Of a DNA stretch of 64,000 nucleotides, positions 44,972 through 53,055 are shown piece by piece. Position numbers and translations under genes: made by a program. Under the pieces are notes generated by a model that was not told the origin of the DNA, ran no database searches, and saw only the letters and a program-made list of their open reading frames with translations. The first letter of the stretch is position 1, and each line of letters starts with the position of its first letter. The stretch spans positions 868,001 through 932,000 of the forward strand of contig NZ_PYMB01000001.1 of NCBI RefSeq assembly GCF_003026455.1, in the 5' to 3' direction. The stretch comes from Photobacterium rosenbergii. GTDB taxonomy: Bacteria; Pseudomonadota; Gammaproteobacteria; Enterobacterales; Vibrionaceae.

Positions 44972-45448
44972 ATGAGCTATTTTATTCTAAACCTATTTCT
45001 TGCAATGGCTTGGACACTGATTAACGGCCAATACAGTAGTTTGGACTTTATTGTCGGCTTTGTGGTCGGGTATTTTATCCTCAGCCTCTGCCAACCATTC
45101 GGATTGAAAACCGGTTACTTCAAGAAATTTACGGCATTCGTAAAACTCGTTATCTATTTCTGCTACGAAATGATCGTTTCTGTCGCAAAGGTTGTCTGGG
45201 ATGTAATAACCCCTACCCATTTAAGCCAACCGGACATCGTCTACGTCCCACTTGATGCAGAAACAGACCTCGAGATAACTCTGCTAGCCAACATGGTGTC
45301 ATTGACACCGGGTAGTTTGAGCCTTGATGTCACAGCCGACAAGAAATTCCTCATCTTGCATGTCATGTTTGCGCCTGACCATGACAGCGTGAAAAAGGAC
45401 ATCAAGCAAGGCCTCGAAGCCCGGATATTGGAGGTAACACGTGGCTGA
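44972..45448 (+). CDS. mrpE: Mrp antiporter subunit E
   Basis: A 158-residue subunit with two N-terminal membrane helices (YFILNLFLAMAWTLINGQYS; LDFIVGFVVGYFILSLCQPF) and a cytoplasmic tail containing TLLANMVSLTPGSLSLDV, the MrpE signature. E, F and G have no complex-I homologues and are needed for full Na+/H+ exchange. AAGGAG precedes the ATG. It overlaps mrpF by eight bases. Confidence 0.93.
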   Translation: MSYFILNLFLAMAWTLINGQYSSLDFIVGFVVGYFILSLCQPFGLKTGYFKKFTAFVKLVIYFCYEMIVSVAKVVWDVITPTHLSQPDIVYVPLDAETDLEITLLANMVSLTPGSLSLDVTADKKFLILHVMFAPDHDSVKKDIKQGLEARILEVTRG

Positions 45449-45722
45449 TTTCCTTCAGATAAGCATTCAACTCTCTTACATCGGTTTGATTATTAGTCTG
45501 GCGCTCGCCTTTATTCGCCTGATACTCGGGCCAACCTTGGCTGACCGGGTGGTTGCGTTGGATCTAATTTCTTTTGTCACTATCGGTTTTATCGCTGTAT
45601 ATACCCTAGACAGCGGACAAAAGTCATTGCTCGACGTCGCCATCACCCTCGCACTAGTCGCTTTCCTTGGCACTATTGCGTTTGCCCGGCTGATCACCAA
45701 ACAGAAGCTTGATAAGGGTTAA
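45441..45722 (+). CDS. mrpF: Mrp antiporter subunit F
   Basis: A 93-residue membrane protein with three helices. It includes LALAFIRLILGPTLADRVVA followed by LDLISFVTIGFIAVYT, the conserved MrpF core with the Asp in ADRVVALD, and DVAITLALVAFLGTIAFARL. A GTG start overlaps the end of mrpE; GGAGGT is upstream. It precedes mrpG by two bases. Confidence 0.92.
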   Translation: MADFLQISIQLSYIGLIISLALAFIRLILGPTLADRVVALDLISFVTIGFIAVYTLDSGQKSLLDVAITLALVAFLGTIAFARLITKQKLDKG

Positions 45723-45724
45723 CC

Positions 45725-46021
45725 ATGGACATTTTAATCAGCATACTGCTACTTTTCGGTACCTTTTTTACCCTTGTCGCTAGCCTCGGGATTGTCCGTA
45801 TGCCTGATCTCTATACCCGTATGCATGCTGCAACGAAAGCGGGTACCGTAGGGATTTGTTTCCTTTTGTTGGCAGTTTCATTCTCGATGCCTGAAGTTAC
45901 AGTGATTTCTAGGGTCATCGGCACGATACTATTCTTATTTATTACCGCCCCTGTTGCAGCCCACCTGCTCGGCAAGGCCATGCAGCAAGCCAACTATCAA
46001 ATTTGGCGCAATAAGAAGTAG
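45725..46021 (+). CDS. mrpG: Mrp antiporter subunit G
   Basis: A 98-residue protein with three helices and the MrpG signature LASLGIVRMPDLYTRMHAAT (residues about 20-39), followed by KAGTVGICFLLLAVSF and the ITAPVAAHLLGKA end. It is the last gene of the six-gene operon and is followed by a short stem-loop. No regulator is attached to the operon in this window. Confidence 0.92.
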   Translation: MDILISILLLFGTFFTLVASLGIVRMPDLYTRMHAATKAGTVGICFLLLAVSFSMPEVTVISRVIGTILFLFITAPVAAHLLGKAMQQANYQIWRNKK

Positions 46022-46029
46022 TTGGCTTC

Positions 46030-46050
46030 AGATTCGACATTGTCGAATCT
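46030..46050 (+). terminator. Stem-loop after mrpG
   Basis: AGATTCGACA and TGTCGAATCT with a tight loop, followed by TCATC, 8 bases after the mrpG stop. It probably ends the mrp message despite the weak T-run. Confidence 0.6.
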
Positions 46051-46137
46051 TCATCAATTTGTACCCAATATTGGCTTAATCCAGCCATCCCTAAATTAGA
46101 ATTCAGCGGTGCAAAAACAATCGATGAGGAATTTTCA

Positions 46138-46830
46138 ATGTCTACGGTATTAATCACTGGTGCTAACCGCGGTTTAGGGCTGGAATTTGTCCGCCAATAC
46201 ACAGCAAAGGGTTGGCAGGTTTTGGCTGCATGCCGCTCACCGGAGCGTGCAACAGAATTGAATGAATTGGCAAAACAGCACACAGAAATTAAGCTACTCA
46301 CGCTTGATGTGACCAAAGAGTCAGATATCAATGCCCTAGCCCAACAACTAAACGGCCAGGCGATTGATCATCTGGTCCTCAATGCTGGTGTACTTGGCGA
46401 TGACTGCGCAACGCTTGGTGATATGACACAAGCTAAATGGCTGGAAGTACTGACAATCAATACCATTGCCCCTGCCTTATTAATTCAAGCTTTGCGCGAC
46501 AATGTAGCCGCTAGCGAGCATAAAACCATCATTGGTATATCAACACGAGTGGCGAGTATCAGCGATAACAGCTCTGGTAATATGTACAGCTACCGCACAT
46601 CAAAAGCTGCATTGAACCAAATTTTGGTTTCTGCCGCCCAAAACCTTCGTGAGCAAGAAGTGAAAACCCTTGCTATCCACCCAGGCTGGGTCCAGACGGA
46701 TATGGGGGGTGAGAAGGCGACATTCACACCTGCACAAAGCGTATCTGGGATCATCAATGAGGCTGAGAAGCTAACACTGGAAGAGTCAGGGAGTTTCCGT
46801 GTCTTTGATGGTACAAGCATAGGATGGTAA
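46138..46830 (+). CDS. Short-chain dehydrogenase/reductase
   Basis: A 230-residue SDR with the nucleotide-binding motif TGANRGLGLEF (residues 7-17), HLVLNAGVLG (NAG), and the catalytic YSYRTSKAALN (Tyr-x3-Lys) after a serine in GISTRVASIS. It resembles the CsgA/YciK-like group of carbonyl reductases acting with NADP(H). GAGGA precedes the ATG. It stands between two terminators and is therefore a single-gene unit. Substrate unknown, likely a small carbonyl compound. Confidence 0.88.
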   Translation: MSTVLITGANRGLGLEFVRQYTAKGWQVLAACRSPERATELNELAKQHTEIKLLTLDVTKESDINALAQQLNGQAIDHLVLNAGVLGDDCATLGDMTQAKWLEVLTINTIAPALLIQALRDNVAASEHKTIIGISTRVASISDNSSGNMYSYRTSKAALNQILVSAAQNLREQEVKTLAIHPGWVQTDMGGEKATFTPAQSVSGIINEAEKLTLEESGSFRVFDGTSIGW

Positions 46831-46872
46831 GTCTCTGACGCGGCATGTCGTAATCTATTTACCGCAGATCTC

Positions 46873-46903
46873 ACCAACCAGTGACAATAAGCCACTGGTT
46901 GGT
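46873..46903 (+). terminator. Terminator between convergent SDR and flavin reductase genes
   Basis: Perfect 11-base arms ACCAACCAGTG and CACTGGTTGGT with a 9-base loop. Placed 9 bases before the end of the convergent flavin reductase gene, it can serve both. Confidence 0.8.
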
Positions 46904-46911
46904 AGTTCTTA

Positions 46912-47541
46912 TCATAAGATCTTTGGTTCGGTACCGGGTTTGGCATAACTCAACCGGCCAAGGCGTTGAGTTACGTGGTAACTATCAAGGCCTGAGATTG
47001 CCACGCTCCCCAATGATTCGATATCAAGGTATCCCGTTTCAGTCGCTGCACTTTCCTCGAACTCTAGATGAGTGATCTCCCCGACCACCAACTCAACACC
47101 GTTTATTTCTAGTGTCTGGCAAGATCGCAAAGCCAAAGCGTACTTCAAACGACTCTCTGCAACAAAAGGCGCATTTATTCCATCCCGCCATTGGGGTGTC
47201 AGGCCAACTTCAGTGAATTCAGAAACGGTTTCCGGATACCGGGCTGACGTTTGGTGTGCTTTCTGCCATATCTCATGGTTGACGTGGTTTATTGTGTATT
47301 CACCAGCCGCCAAAATATTTTCAAGCGTATCCCGCCTTACCGAGTGAGGACGCATGATCATTCCTATCAATGCTGGGTTGGCACCAAGGTGAAAGACAGA
47401 ACTCACTATGGCTAAATTGGTATTGCCTGCGCCATCTTGGGTGCCGACCAAATTGGCACTTTTGAAGCCTGACAAACTGTTAATTAAATTAGCCCGATAC
47501 CGGTCATCCATATCCATTAAATCGGCTTTGCAAACAAACAT
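46912..47541 (-). CDS. Flavin reductase-like FMN-binding protein
   Basis: A 209-residue split-barrel flavoprotein. The start at 47541 has AAAGGTGAT upstream. Characteristic pieces are LVGTQDGAGNTNLAIVSSVF, GANPALIGMIMRPHSVRRDT and GEYTINHVNHEIWQKAHQTS, matching the flavin reductase-like domain that binds FMN. Such proteins reduce flavin or act directly on small electrophiles. It is divergent from the mdaB-like gene; the 350 bases between carry a palindrome shared with the hxlR promoter, so it may belong to a quinone-response group. Confidence 0.83.
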   Translation of the reverse strand: MFVCKADLMDMDDRYRANLINSLSGFKSANLVGTQDGAGNTNLAIVSSVFHLGANPALIGMIMRPHSVRRDTLENILAAGEYTINHVNHEIWQKAHQTSARYPETVSEFTEVGLTPQWRDGINAPFVAESRLKYALALRSCQTLEINGVELVVGEITHLEFEESAATETGYLDIESLGSVAISGLDSYHVTQRLGRLSYAKPGTEPKIL

Positions 47542-47893
47542 GATGATCACCTTTGTCAAACATGAAACTTGTAATAAACGTCTTGTTTCATACTCTTGGG
47601 CATTGCGTTTTGATCACTTCTGATACTCAAGTAAATCGGCTTTTCTCCCCCGTTAACGCAACGAATTACTACTACAATAGAGTTACCTTCAAAATTATAC
47701 GAGATTTTTTTACCATATAAGCAACTGAATTTTAATGATTTTATGTTCTAAAACCAATATACGCAGCTAGGTTACTAAAAGTTAACTAATTGCATTCAAA
47801 CTCTAGGTAACCATAATAAACCACATCAAGCAAAACGATTGAAATTATCGTTACAACAGTACAGTCCAGTGACATCAATTGAAGGATTCAGTT
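47542..47893. promoter_or_regulatory. Divergent control region with HxlR-type box
   Basis: AT-rich region without a gene. GTTACTAAAAGTTAAC (47771-47786) is an imperfect palindrome whose reverse complement matches the element before the hxlR gene (52166-52181) at 14 of 16 positions. A second shared element, GGTAACCATAATAAAC (47816-47831), matches 52140-52155 at 13 of 16. Regulation of mdaB and possibly the flavin reductase by the HxlR protein is inferred. Confidence 0.55.
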
Positions 47894-48478
47894 ATGAGCA
47901 ACGTTCTTATCATCAACGCCCATGAGCCATCACCTTTTTCAGAAGGCAAATTGAATGCAGCCTTAGTAGAAAAAGCGCGAACCCAGCTAGAAGCCAAAGG
48001 GCATGAGGTTCGAGTTGTGACTATGCAGGACGAAATTGTGGTCGATGAGCAACTTGGCCACTTTGACTGGGCGGATCGTGTCATCTTGCAATCACCAGTC
48101 AACTGGATGACGATTCCATGGTCTTTCAAGCGTTATATGGATGATGTTTTCACTGCAGGTATGGGTGGGACTTTATGTAATTTTGATGGTCGCAGCTCAG
48201 AAAACCCGACTAAAAACTACGGTACTGGCGGCACTCAAACTAACACTAAATATATGCTTTCTTTCACTTTCAATGCGCCAGAAGAATCATTCAACGACGA
48301 GAGTGAATACTTGTTCGAAGGCAAAAGTGTCGACGATTTGATGTTCCATATGCATGCTAACTTCCGTTTCTTCGGCATGTCTGCACTACCGACATTCGCG
48401 TGCTATGACGTAATGAAAAATGGCGATATCGAAAACGACTTCAAACGCTTTGAAGCGCATCTTGACGCCAATTTTTAA
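47894..48478 (+). CDS. NAD(P)H quinone oxidoreductase, MdaB-like
   Basis: A 194-residue flavodoxin-fold enzyme. It begins MSNVLIINAHEPSPFSEGKL (phosphate loop), then HFDWADRVILQSPVNWMTIP and WSFKRYMDDVFTAGM, the MdaB pattern. MdaB reduces quinones by two electrons with NADPH and FAD/FMN and protects from redox cyclers. The ATG at 47894 has GAAGGA before it. It is followed after 13 bases by an AhpD-like gene, forming a redox detoxification pair, and its promoter has an HxlR-type box. Confidence 0.88.
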   Translation: MSNVLIINAHEPSPFSEGKLNAALVEKARTQLEAKGHEVRVVTMQDEIVVDEQLGHFDWADRVILQSPVNWMTIPWSFKRYMDDVFTAGMGGTLCNFDGRSSENPTKNYGTGGTQTNTKYMLSFTFNAPEESFNDESEYLFEGKSVDDLMFHMHANFRFFGMSALPTFACYDVMKNGDIENDFKRFEAHLDANF

Positions 48479-48491
48479 CAGGAGCAGTAAG

Positions 48492-49055
48492 ATGAGCAAG
48501 TTCACCTACTACACCGCAGACAATGCACCAGAAGAATCAAAAGAGTTGGTCGCGCAGTCCCTAAAAGGGTTTGGCATGTTACCCAACCTGCACAGCGTTT
48601 TGGCAGAGGCTCCGGCAACGTACCAAGCCTACAATACGACCTTTGATTTGTTCATGAAAAACACGACATTTAGCCCGTTGGAACAACAAGTCGTATTCAT
48701 GACAGCTAATTTCGAAAACAACTGCCATTATTGCGTTCCCGGCCACACTTGGATGATGAAAGCTGGCAAGATGCCAGAGGATGTGATTGAAGCATTGCGT
48801 GAAGGCACTGTCATCCCCGACGCCAAACTGCAAGCGCTGCATGACTTTGCAAAAGCACTGTTGGATAACCGTGGCCACATTGGCGACGAGCGGCTGCAAG
48901 CTTTCTTGGATGTAGGATACACCAAGAGACAAGCTCTGGAAGTACTGACTGGCCTGTCTGCGAAGTTAATCTCCAACTTCACAAATGCGTTGGCCCATAC
49001 CCAAACAGATAAACCTTTTGAAAAATTCGCTTGGACACACCCTAGCGAAAGGTAG
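48492..49055 (+). CDS. AhpD-like carboxymuconolactone decarboxylase family protein
   Basis: A 187-residue all-helical protein with the redox motif NNCHYCVPGH (Cys78, Cys81, His85), as in AhpD alkylhydroperoxidases; thus a disulfide-based peroxidase or reductase activity is expected rather than decarboxylation. The ATG at 48492 follows AGGAG, 13 bases after the mdaB-like gene; the frame's earlier start inside that gene is rejected. Joint expression with a quinone reductase points to oxidative or electrophile defence. Confidence 0.87.
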   Translation: MSKFTYYTADNAPEESKELVAQSLKGFGMLPNLHSVLAEAPATYQAYNTTFDLFMKNTTFSPLEQQVVFMTANFENNCHYCVPGHTWMMKAGKMPEDVIEALREGTVIPDAKLQALHDFAKALLDNRGHIGDERLQAFLDVGYTKRQALEVLTGLSAKLISNFTNALAHTQTDKPFEKFAWTHPSER

Positions 49056-49077
49056 AAGCCCTCACCTGAAACCCCAG

Positions 49078-49113
49078 AAACAGAACAAGCCAATCGCTTG
49101 TTCTGTTTTTCAT
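49078..49113 (+). terminator. Terminator after the AhpD-like gene
   Basis: Perfect 13-base arms AAACAGAACAAGC and GCTTGTTCTGTTT around CAATC, with the T-run continuing. A strong intrinsic terminator. Confidence 0.92.
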
Positions 49114-49241
49114 TCTGCTAGCTGATCATTCAATCTCCATCATTAACTTTTAGTTATCTTAAAGGTAATTCTCAGCCTGTTTTCGGTTAATAAAAACTCA
49201 TCTACTATTTTCTCAACACAACAAGATTAAGAGAACATAAG

Positions 49242-50165
49242 ATGATTTCATTCAAGCAGCTCCTTGTCGCAATTACACTTTCTACCTCAGTAACTTTTCC
49301 TGCCGTCGCCGAAACCGAGGTAACACCAACAACATTCGAGTCGGTGATCTCGCTACCAGCAGGACATTTTTTTGAAAACCTTACCTATCTCAACAAAGAC
49401 GAGTTAATCGCGACAGATTACACCGGTATGTCACTGTATAAATATCATCTTGATGGCAAAGCTAAACTCTGGGCAAAAGTCGACGGTCACCCTGTTTCAC
49501 TTCGGTTTGGCGAAGGGGGCAATGGCTTGCTTTCTGTCCATGAAATTTCAATCCTAGAAGGTGATAGCTTTGTAAACAGCATGGCACTTTTCAAAATCAA
49601 TCAAGATAGTCAGCTTGAACGTCTGATCGGTCTGGATACACCTGCTTTTCTCAATGGAATGGCTTATTTGGGCAACCAAGAATATCTCATTGCAGATGCA
49701 CTCAATGGCAAAATTTACAAATTCGATATGGCATCGAACAAACTCTCAGTCTGGCTTGAAGATACGATGCTGCAACCGGAAAAAGATCGCCCAGGACTAC
49801 CGGGTATCAACGGCATTCAGCTCCATGAAGGAGATTTATATTTCACCAATTCAGCCAAACAAATTGTGGGGAAAATTGACATTACCGAAGGCCGTGCAGG
49901 TGAAATTACAGTGTTGGCCGATGATATCCAAGCAGATGATTTTACCATTGATGAAAAAGGCACTTGGTTGATCACGACACACCATCATGAGGTGATCAAA
50001 TATACTCAGGACGGAACAAAAACGGTGATCCTCAATCATGGCATAGATGGCAATACCGCAATCCAGCCGAGTACCCGCGAAGATAACGTTTTCTATATCA
50101 CCAATGATGGCGGCTTGCTATTTGGTGGCGAGGAGAATGCCGGACTACACAAAATAGCCCTGTAA
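49242..50165 (+). CDS. Secreted SMP-30/gluconolactonase-like beta-propeller
   Basis: A 307-residue exported protein with signal peptide MISFKQLLVAITLSTSVTFP, cleaved near AVAET. The body has six-bladed-propeller repeats: HFFENLTYLNKDELIATDYT, FLNGMAYLGNQEYLIADALN, LPGINGIQLHEGDLYFTNSA and DDFTIDEKGTWLITTHHHEV. These match the SMP-30/gluconolactonase-like superfamily; metal-binding Glu and Asn positions fit lactone hydrolysis, but I cannot assign a substrate. It is monocistronic with a terminator behind. Confidence 0.78.
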   Translation: MISFKQLLVAITLSTSVTFPAVAETEVTPTTFESVISLPAGHFFENLTYLNKDELIATDYTGMSLYKYHLDGKAKLWAKVDGHPVSLRFGEGGNGLLSVHEISILEGDSFVNSMALFKINQDSQLERLIGLDTPAFLNGMAYLGNQEYLIADALNGKIYKFDMASNKLSVWLEDTMLQPEKDRPGLPGINGIQLHEGDLYFTNSAKQIVGKIDITEGRAGEITVLADDIQADDFTIDEKGTWLITTHHHEVIKYTQDGTKTVILNHGIDGNTAIQPSTREDNVFYITNDGGLLFGGEENAGLHKIAL

Positions 50166-50194
50166 TAGCCAATTATTGTATTCACGAACGAAAA

Positions 50195-50219
50195 ATGGCG
50201 ACGGCCTTCCCGTCGCCAT
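50195..50219 (+). terminator. Terminator between convergent genes
   Basis: ATGGCGACGG and CCGTCGCCAT around CCTTC, preceded by an A-run and lying 6 bases from the end of the convergent HD-domain gene. Likely bidirectional. Confidence 0.85.
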
Positions 50220-50224
50220 CCAAT

Positions 50225-50785
50225 TCACCACTTCACGATTCCTAGTGTCACTTTTACCCCACCTACCAAGGTTGACCCTCCGTAATCCTTGGCAAGGCGC
50301 AACAAAGTGTCATGAAATCCTAGATTAGGAAACGCCGCTTCCACTTCAGCAATCGTTTCTTTGCTCAATCCTTTTCGAATGGTCCCTTTTGAAGCATCTA
50401 TCCAATCGGCTTTGCGGCAGGCTTCAATCACCTTTTGGTGAACCCCTTTATAAGGTGAGATCTTATGGTGCCAGTGGATTGCACCGCGTAGTGCCTCAGG
50501 GTCCAGGCCCCAGTCAAATTTCTCATTATCGGCCAGTGCCACGGCTTCGGAGGGCTCCAAGTATGCCAATTCATGATCGGTCCATAGCCCAATATCGTGA
50601 TAAACAAAGGCCGTTTCGACCAACTGCTCATACTCCGCATCATTTCCCAGAAAATGCATGGCGTAAGTAATGGTGCGATAAACATGGTTCCGGTAGCCGG
50701 GATAATCATCACCGATCTGGTCTTTGTACCGTGCAAATAGCATTTCAACACGTGGACGCTCAAGCTGTATTTCTATCTGGGCCAT
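50225..50785 (-). CDS. HD-domain phosphohydrolase-like protein
   Basis: A 186-residue soluble protein with the HD metal pattern: YRNHVYRTITYA (His34), FVYHDIGLWTD (His63, Asp64), HWHHKISPYKG and ACRKADWIDAS (Asp127). HD proteins hydrolyse phosphate esters or nucleotides. The TGA of ltrA lies just before its start (ATGAGGCATG), with AAGGAG upstream, so the two genes are translated together. The nucleotide target is unknown; co-expression with a membrane LtrA protein is the only clue. Confidence 0.8.
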   Translation of the reverse strand: MAQIEIQLERPRVEMLFARYKDQIGDDYPGYRNHVYRTITYAMHFLGNDAEYEQLVETAFVYHDIGLWTDHELAYLEPSEAVALADNEKFDWGLDPEALRGAIHWHHKISPYKGVHQKVIEACRKADWIDASKGTIRKGLSKETIAEVEAAFPNLGFHDTLLRLAKDYGGSTLVGGVKVTLGIVKW

Positions 50786-50788
50786 GCC

Positions 50789-51982
50789 TCATGCTCCTTT
50801 AGAGAAAGTGTTATACGCTTTGGTCACTGGAATGATGATTTGAGAAAACAATGCGGTTCCCCAAAGCAAATTCGCGACTATGGATGGAACAAATGCAACC
50901 GTTGCCAAGGTTACCAATGCCATTGCAATACCGAATGCCCTCACTTTGGCCGTCGCAAACCGATGAGCGGTTCGTAGCTCTATCACATCTTGTATTTTCA
51001 ATAAGCAATAAAGATAGGACACCAGTCCCAAGCAGCCAATTACTGCGTATTTCAGTGGGTACTGGTCAAGGAAAGAGACCTTTACCTCGGCCGATAAAGC
51101 AACACCAATTGTTACCGCTGACAGCATCAATATTAGATGGGCAATGACCCATTTGACCAATGTCTTAGGCTTATCATCCCTTGGCTTGCCATTTCCGACA
51201 AAATCAAAATAGATCCAACACAGGACGAAAATGGCTGCACCACCCAAGACATAATTAAAGAACACATCGACTACAACCTGATCGATGCCTTTATCCGCCA
51301 AGGTAATAACCAGTTTGAAAAAGCCCTCACCGGCAACAATAAGTAACAACAGTGCGAATCGCTCTGCCATATGACCAAACCGAGGGATGAATCGCTGACA
51401 ATGCAGTACACCCACTTTAGGCGTGACATATAAAATAGCCAGCAGCAACATAGCAAAGCTAAACACCAGATAACTATAAGGTTTGGGCAAGAAGGCACTA
51501 ACAATAAACAGGATTGCTCCAATTAAAAAATTTCGGGCTAACCGACTTGGTAACTCTGCTTCGGTATCCCCAACAAATCTCGCCCGCCAATATAGCAAGG
51601 CAATAATGGCCCGGTTAATGGCATAGCCTACCGCGAAATATGACCAGCCACCTCCGTCTATGTGGATTATGGAAGCCGACATCACCATGATGGTAATGAT
51701 CTGTGATGCCATGATGTAACGGTGCTGTATATCGGTGCTGACGTAAAGGGAGTTAAACAAGCTTAAATCAAACCAGGCAAACCAGATCACCACAAATAAG
51801 GCGGCAAAAATGGCAAACCCTACTGGATTGAGGTGTTGGCTAAGATAGTTACCCAGCACAAAGATAGCAACAACATGGACGAGGTCGTAAAACAGCTCTA
51901 TCCAGTGCACATGTTCCGAGCTTCCATCTGAATCTAAATGATGCTGCGGTTTACGCCAAAGAGGATGTTTAGATAAACTCAT
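50789..51982 (-). CDS. Low-temperature-requirement protein A (LtrA) family
   Basis: A 397-residue membrane protein with about ten to twelve helices. The family opening HVHWIELFYDLVHVVAIFVL and FVVIWFAWFDLSLFNSLYVS are clear LtrA marks, as is GRMERFALL-like GHMAERFALLLLIVAGEGFF. LtrA was named from a cold-sensitive Listeria mutant; its biochemical function is unknown. The ATG at 51982 has AGGGG in front and is preferred over a GAAATC-bearing longer frame. It faces an HxlR regulator and precedes an HD protein gene. Confidence 0.87.
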   Translation of the reverse strand: MSLSKHPLWRKPQHHLDSDGSSEHVHWIELFYDLVHVVAIFVLGNYLSQHLNPVGFAIFAALFVVIWFAWFDLSLFNSLYVSTDIQHRYIMASQIITIMVMSASIIHIDGGGWSYFAVGYAINRAIIALLYWRARFVGDTEAELPSRLARNFLIGAILFIVSAFLPKPYSYLVFSFAMLLLAILYVTPKVGVLHCQRFIPRFGHMAERFALLLLIVAGEGFFKLVITLADKGIDQVVVDVFFNYVLGGAAIFVLCWIYFDFVGNGKPRDDKPKTLVKWVIAHLILMLSAVTIGVALSAEVKVSFLDQYPLKYAVIGCLGLVSYLYCLLKIQDVIELRTAHRFATAKVRAFGIAMALVTLATVAFVPSIVANLLWGTALFSQIIIPVTKAYNTFSKGA

Positions 51983-52139
51983 TTTAACCCCTACCTGCCT
52001 TTCGATTTCTTCCATTTTTTCTCATTATCATCTGATTATATTCTCTTTTTCTTACTTCCATACTTTCGAGCACATTTCGGTAAAAGCCTGTTACGCAGGC
52101 ATGCCGTCCATCTGTGCTTTTCGCTCAGTGGTTTATTAT

Positions 52140-52181
52140 GGTAACCTTAGTACACGAATCAACCAGTATACTTTTTGTAAC
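52140..52181 (+). promoter_or_regulatory. HxlR-type operator region upstream of hxlR
   Basis: GGTAACCTTAGTACAC (52140-52155) and GTATACTTTTTGTAAC (52166-52181) lie between ltrA and the HxlR gene. Both have a near copy in the mdaB promoter. The second is built like YodB/HxlR boxes, with TAC...GTA half-sites around a T-run. Autoregulation and control of ltrA are inferred. Confidence 0.55.
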
Positions 52182-52202
52182 CTTGATAATGAGGTGGATA
52201 GC

Positions 52203-52559
52203 GTGGAAGGCGTCGTAAATATTGATAGCAAAGGGCGCAAGTCAGTCGCCAATGTGTGTAAGGAGCCGTGTGCCATAGAGAAAGGCATGCGCCTGATTGG
52301 TGGTAAGTGGAAAGGCTCACTGATCTATCATCTGAAAGACGGACCTGTCCGTTTCAATGACTTGGCACGCCTTCTGGGTGGTGCAAGCAAGAAAATGGTC
52401 GACCAGCGTCTTAAAGAACTTGAAGCTGAAGGCATGGTGATTCGCAAAGTGATCAGTGACCGCCCTATCGCCGTCAGCTATGAACTCACTGAGTTTGGCC
52501 GCACCGCCCTAAAAATATTGGATGACTTACGCGTATGGTCCGAGAGCCATAAGCTGTAA
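52203..52559 (+). CDS. HxlR family regulator, possible quinone/redox sensor
   Basis: A 118-residue winged-helix regulator (DUF24/HxlR). The GTG at 52203, with GAGG ahead, gives the family's normal length; the frame is open to 52101. The core is GMRLIGGKWKGSLIYHLKDG ... RFNDLARLLGGASKKMVDQR and YELTEFGRTAL. A cysteine (KEPCAIEKGMRLIGGKW) stands 11 residues before the GK of the first helix, the same place as the redox-active Cys of Bacillus YodB and CatR. It is divergent from ltrA and may also act on the mdaB locus, which shares its upstream elements. Confidence 0.85.
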   Translation: MEGVVNIDSKGRKSVANVCKEPCAIEKGMRLIGGKWKGSLIYHLKDGPVRFNDLARLLGGASKKMVDQRLKELEAEGMVIRKVISDRPIAVSYELTEFGRTALKILDDLRVWSESHKL

Positions 52560-52598
52560 TCCATTATTAAAACAAATCAGTAATGCGAGGTTTGAGCA

Positions 52599-52904
52599 AT
52601 GGCTAAATCGCTAGAACAAGCAAACGAACTACTCAGGAGCTGGGGGGCGACTATTGCCCAGTGCAATACAGCCTTTCCTACAACCGCTGACCAAATTGAA
52701 TCAGACACTAGGATCAACACCCTGTTTTCAATTCAGGAAAGCCTTGAGCTATTGTTCAATGATGCCAAACAACGCCAAGGCTTTATGACGTCAACACACA
52801 AAAACATGTTCGACAATCACAAGCCATTATCTCTTATTGCCAATGGTAAGCTCGATGACTTGATTGAAGTGCAACGTCAGATCAGAAGTCTTGTGTGTAT
52901 ATAG
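52599..52904 (+). CDS. Small protein with MbcA/ParS/Xre antitoxin-like C-terminus
   Basis: A 101-residue soluble protein. The C-terminal third, MFDNHKPLSLIANGKLDDLI then EVQRQIRSL, resembles the MbcA/ParS/Xre toxin-binding domain (usual pattern: F-x-N/G-x-KPL-x-L-x-x-x-G...). Such domains pair with RES-type toxins. Neither an N-terminal HTH of that class nor a RES toxin gene is visible nearby, so it may be an orphan, or use the fold for another purpose. GAGG precedes the ATG. It follows the HxlR gene by 39 bases on the same strand. Confidence 0.55.
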   Translation: MAKSLEQANELLRSWGATIAQCNTAFPTTADQIESDTRINTLFSIQESLELLFNDAKQRQGFMTSTHKNMFDNHKPLSLIANGKLDDLIEVQRQIRSLVCI

Positions 52905-53019
52905 GATAGTGAATCAAATAAGGCCTCATGGAAATATCTTTAAAAAGCAAAAAGATACAACATGCCCTTCAAGCCAATTAAATTCTGCTTGCAATGGTTC
53001 AATCATAGGAATACCATTA

Positions 53020-53035
53020 ATCGTAATTTAACGAT
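53020..53035 (+). promoter_or_regulatory. ArsR operator before arsR
   Basis: ATCGTAATTTAACGAT, an inverted repeat with arms ATCGT and ACGAT, lies 20 bases before the arsR ATG. The same arms and AATT spacer recur before acr3, supporting autoregulation by ArsR. Confidence 0.7.
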
Positions 53036-53055
53036 GAAGACAGTTGCTAAGAACT

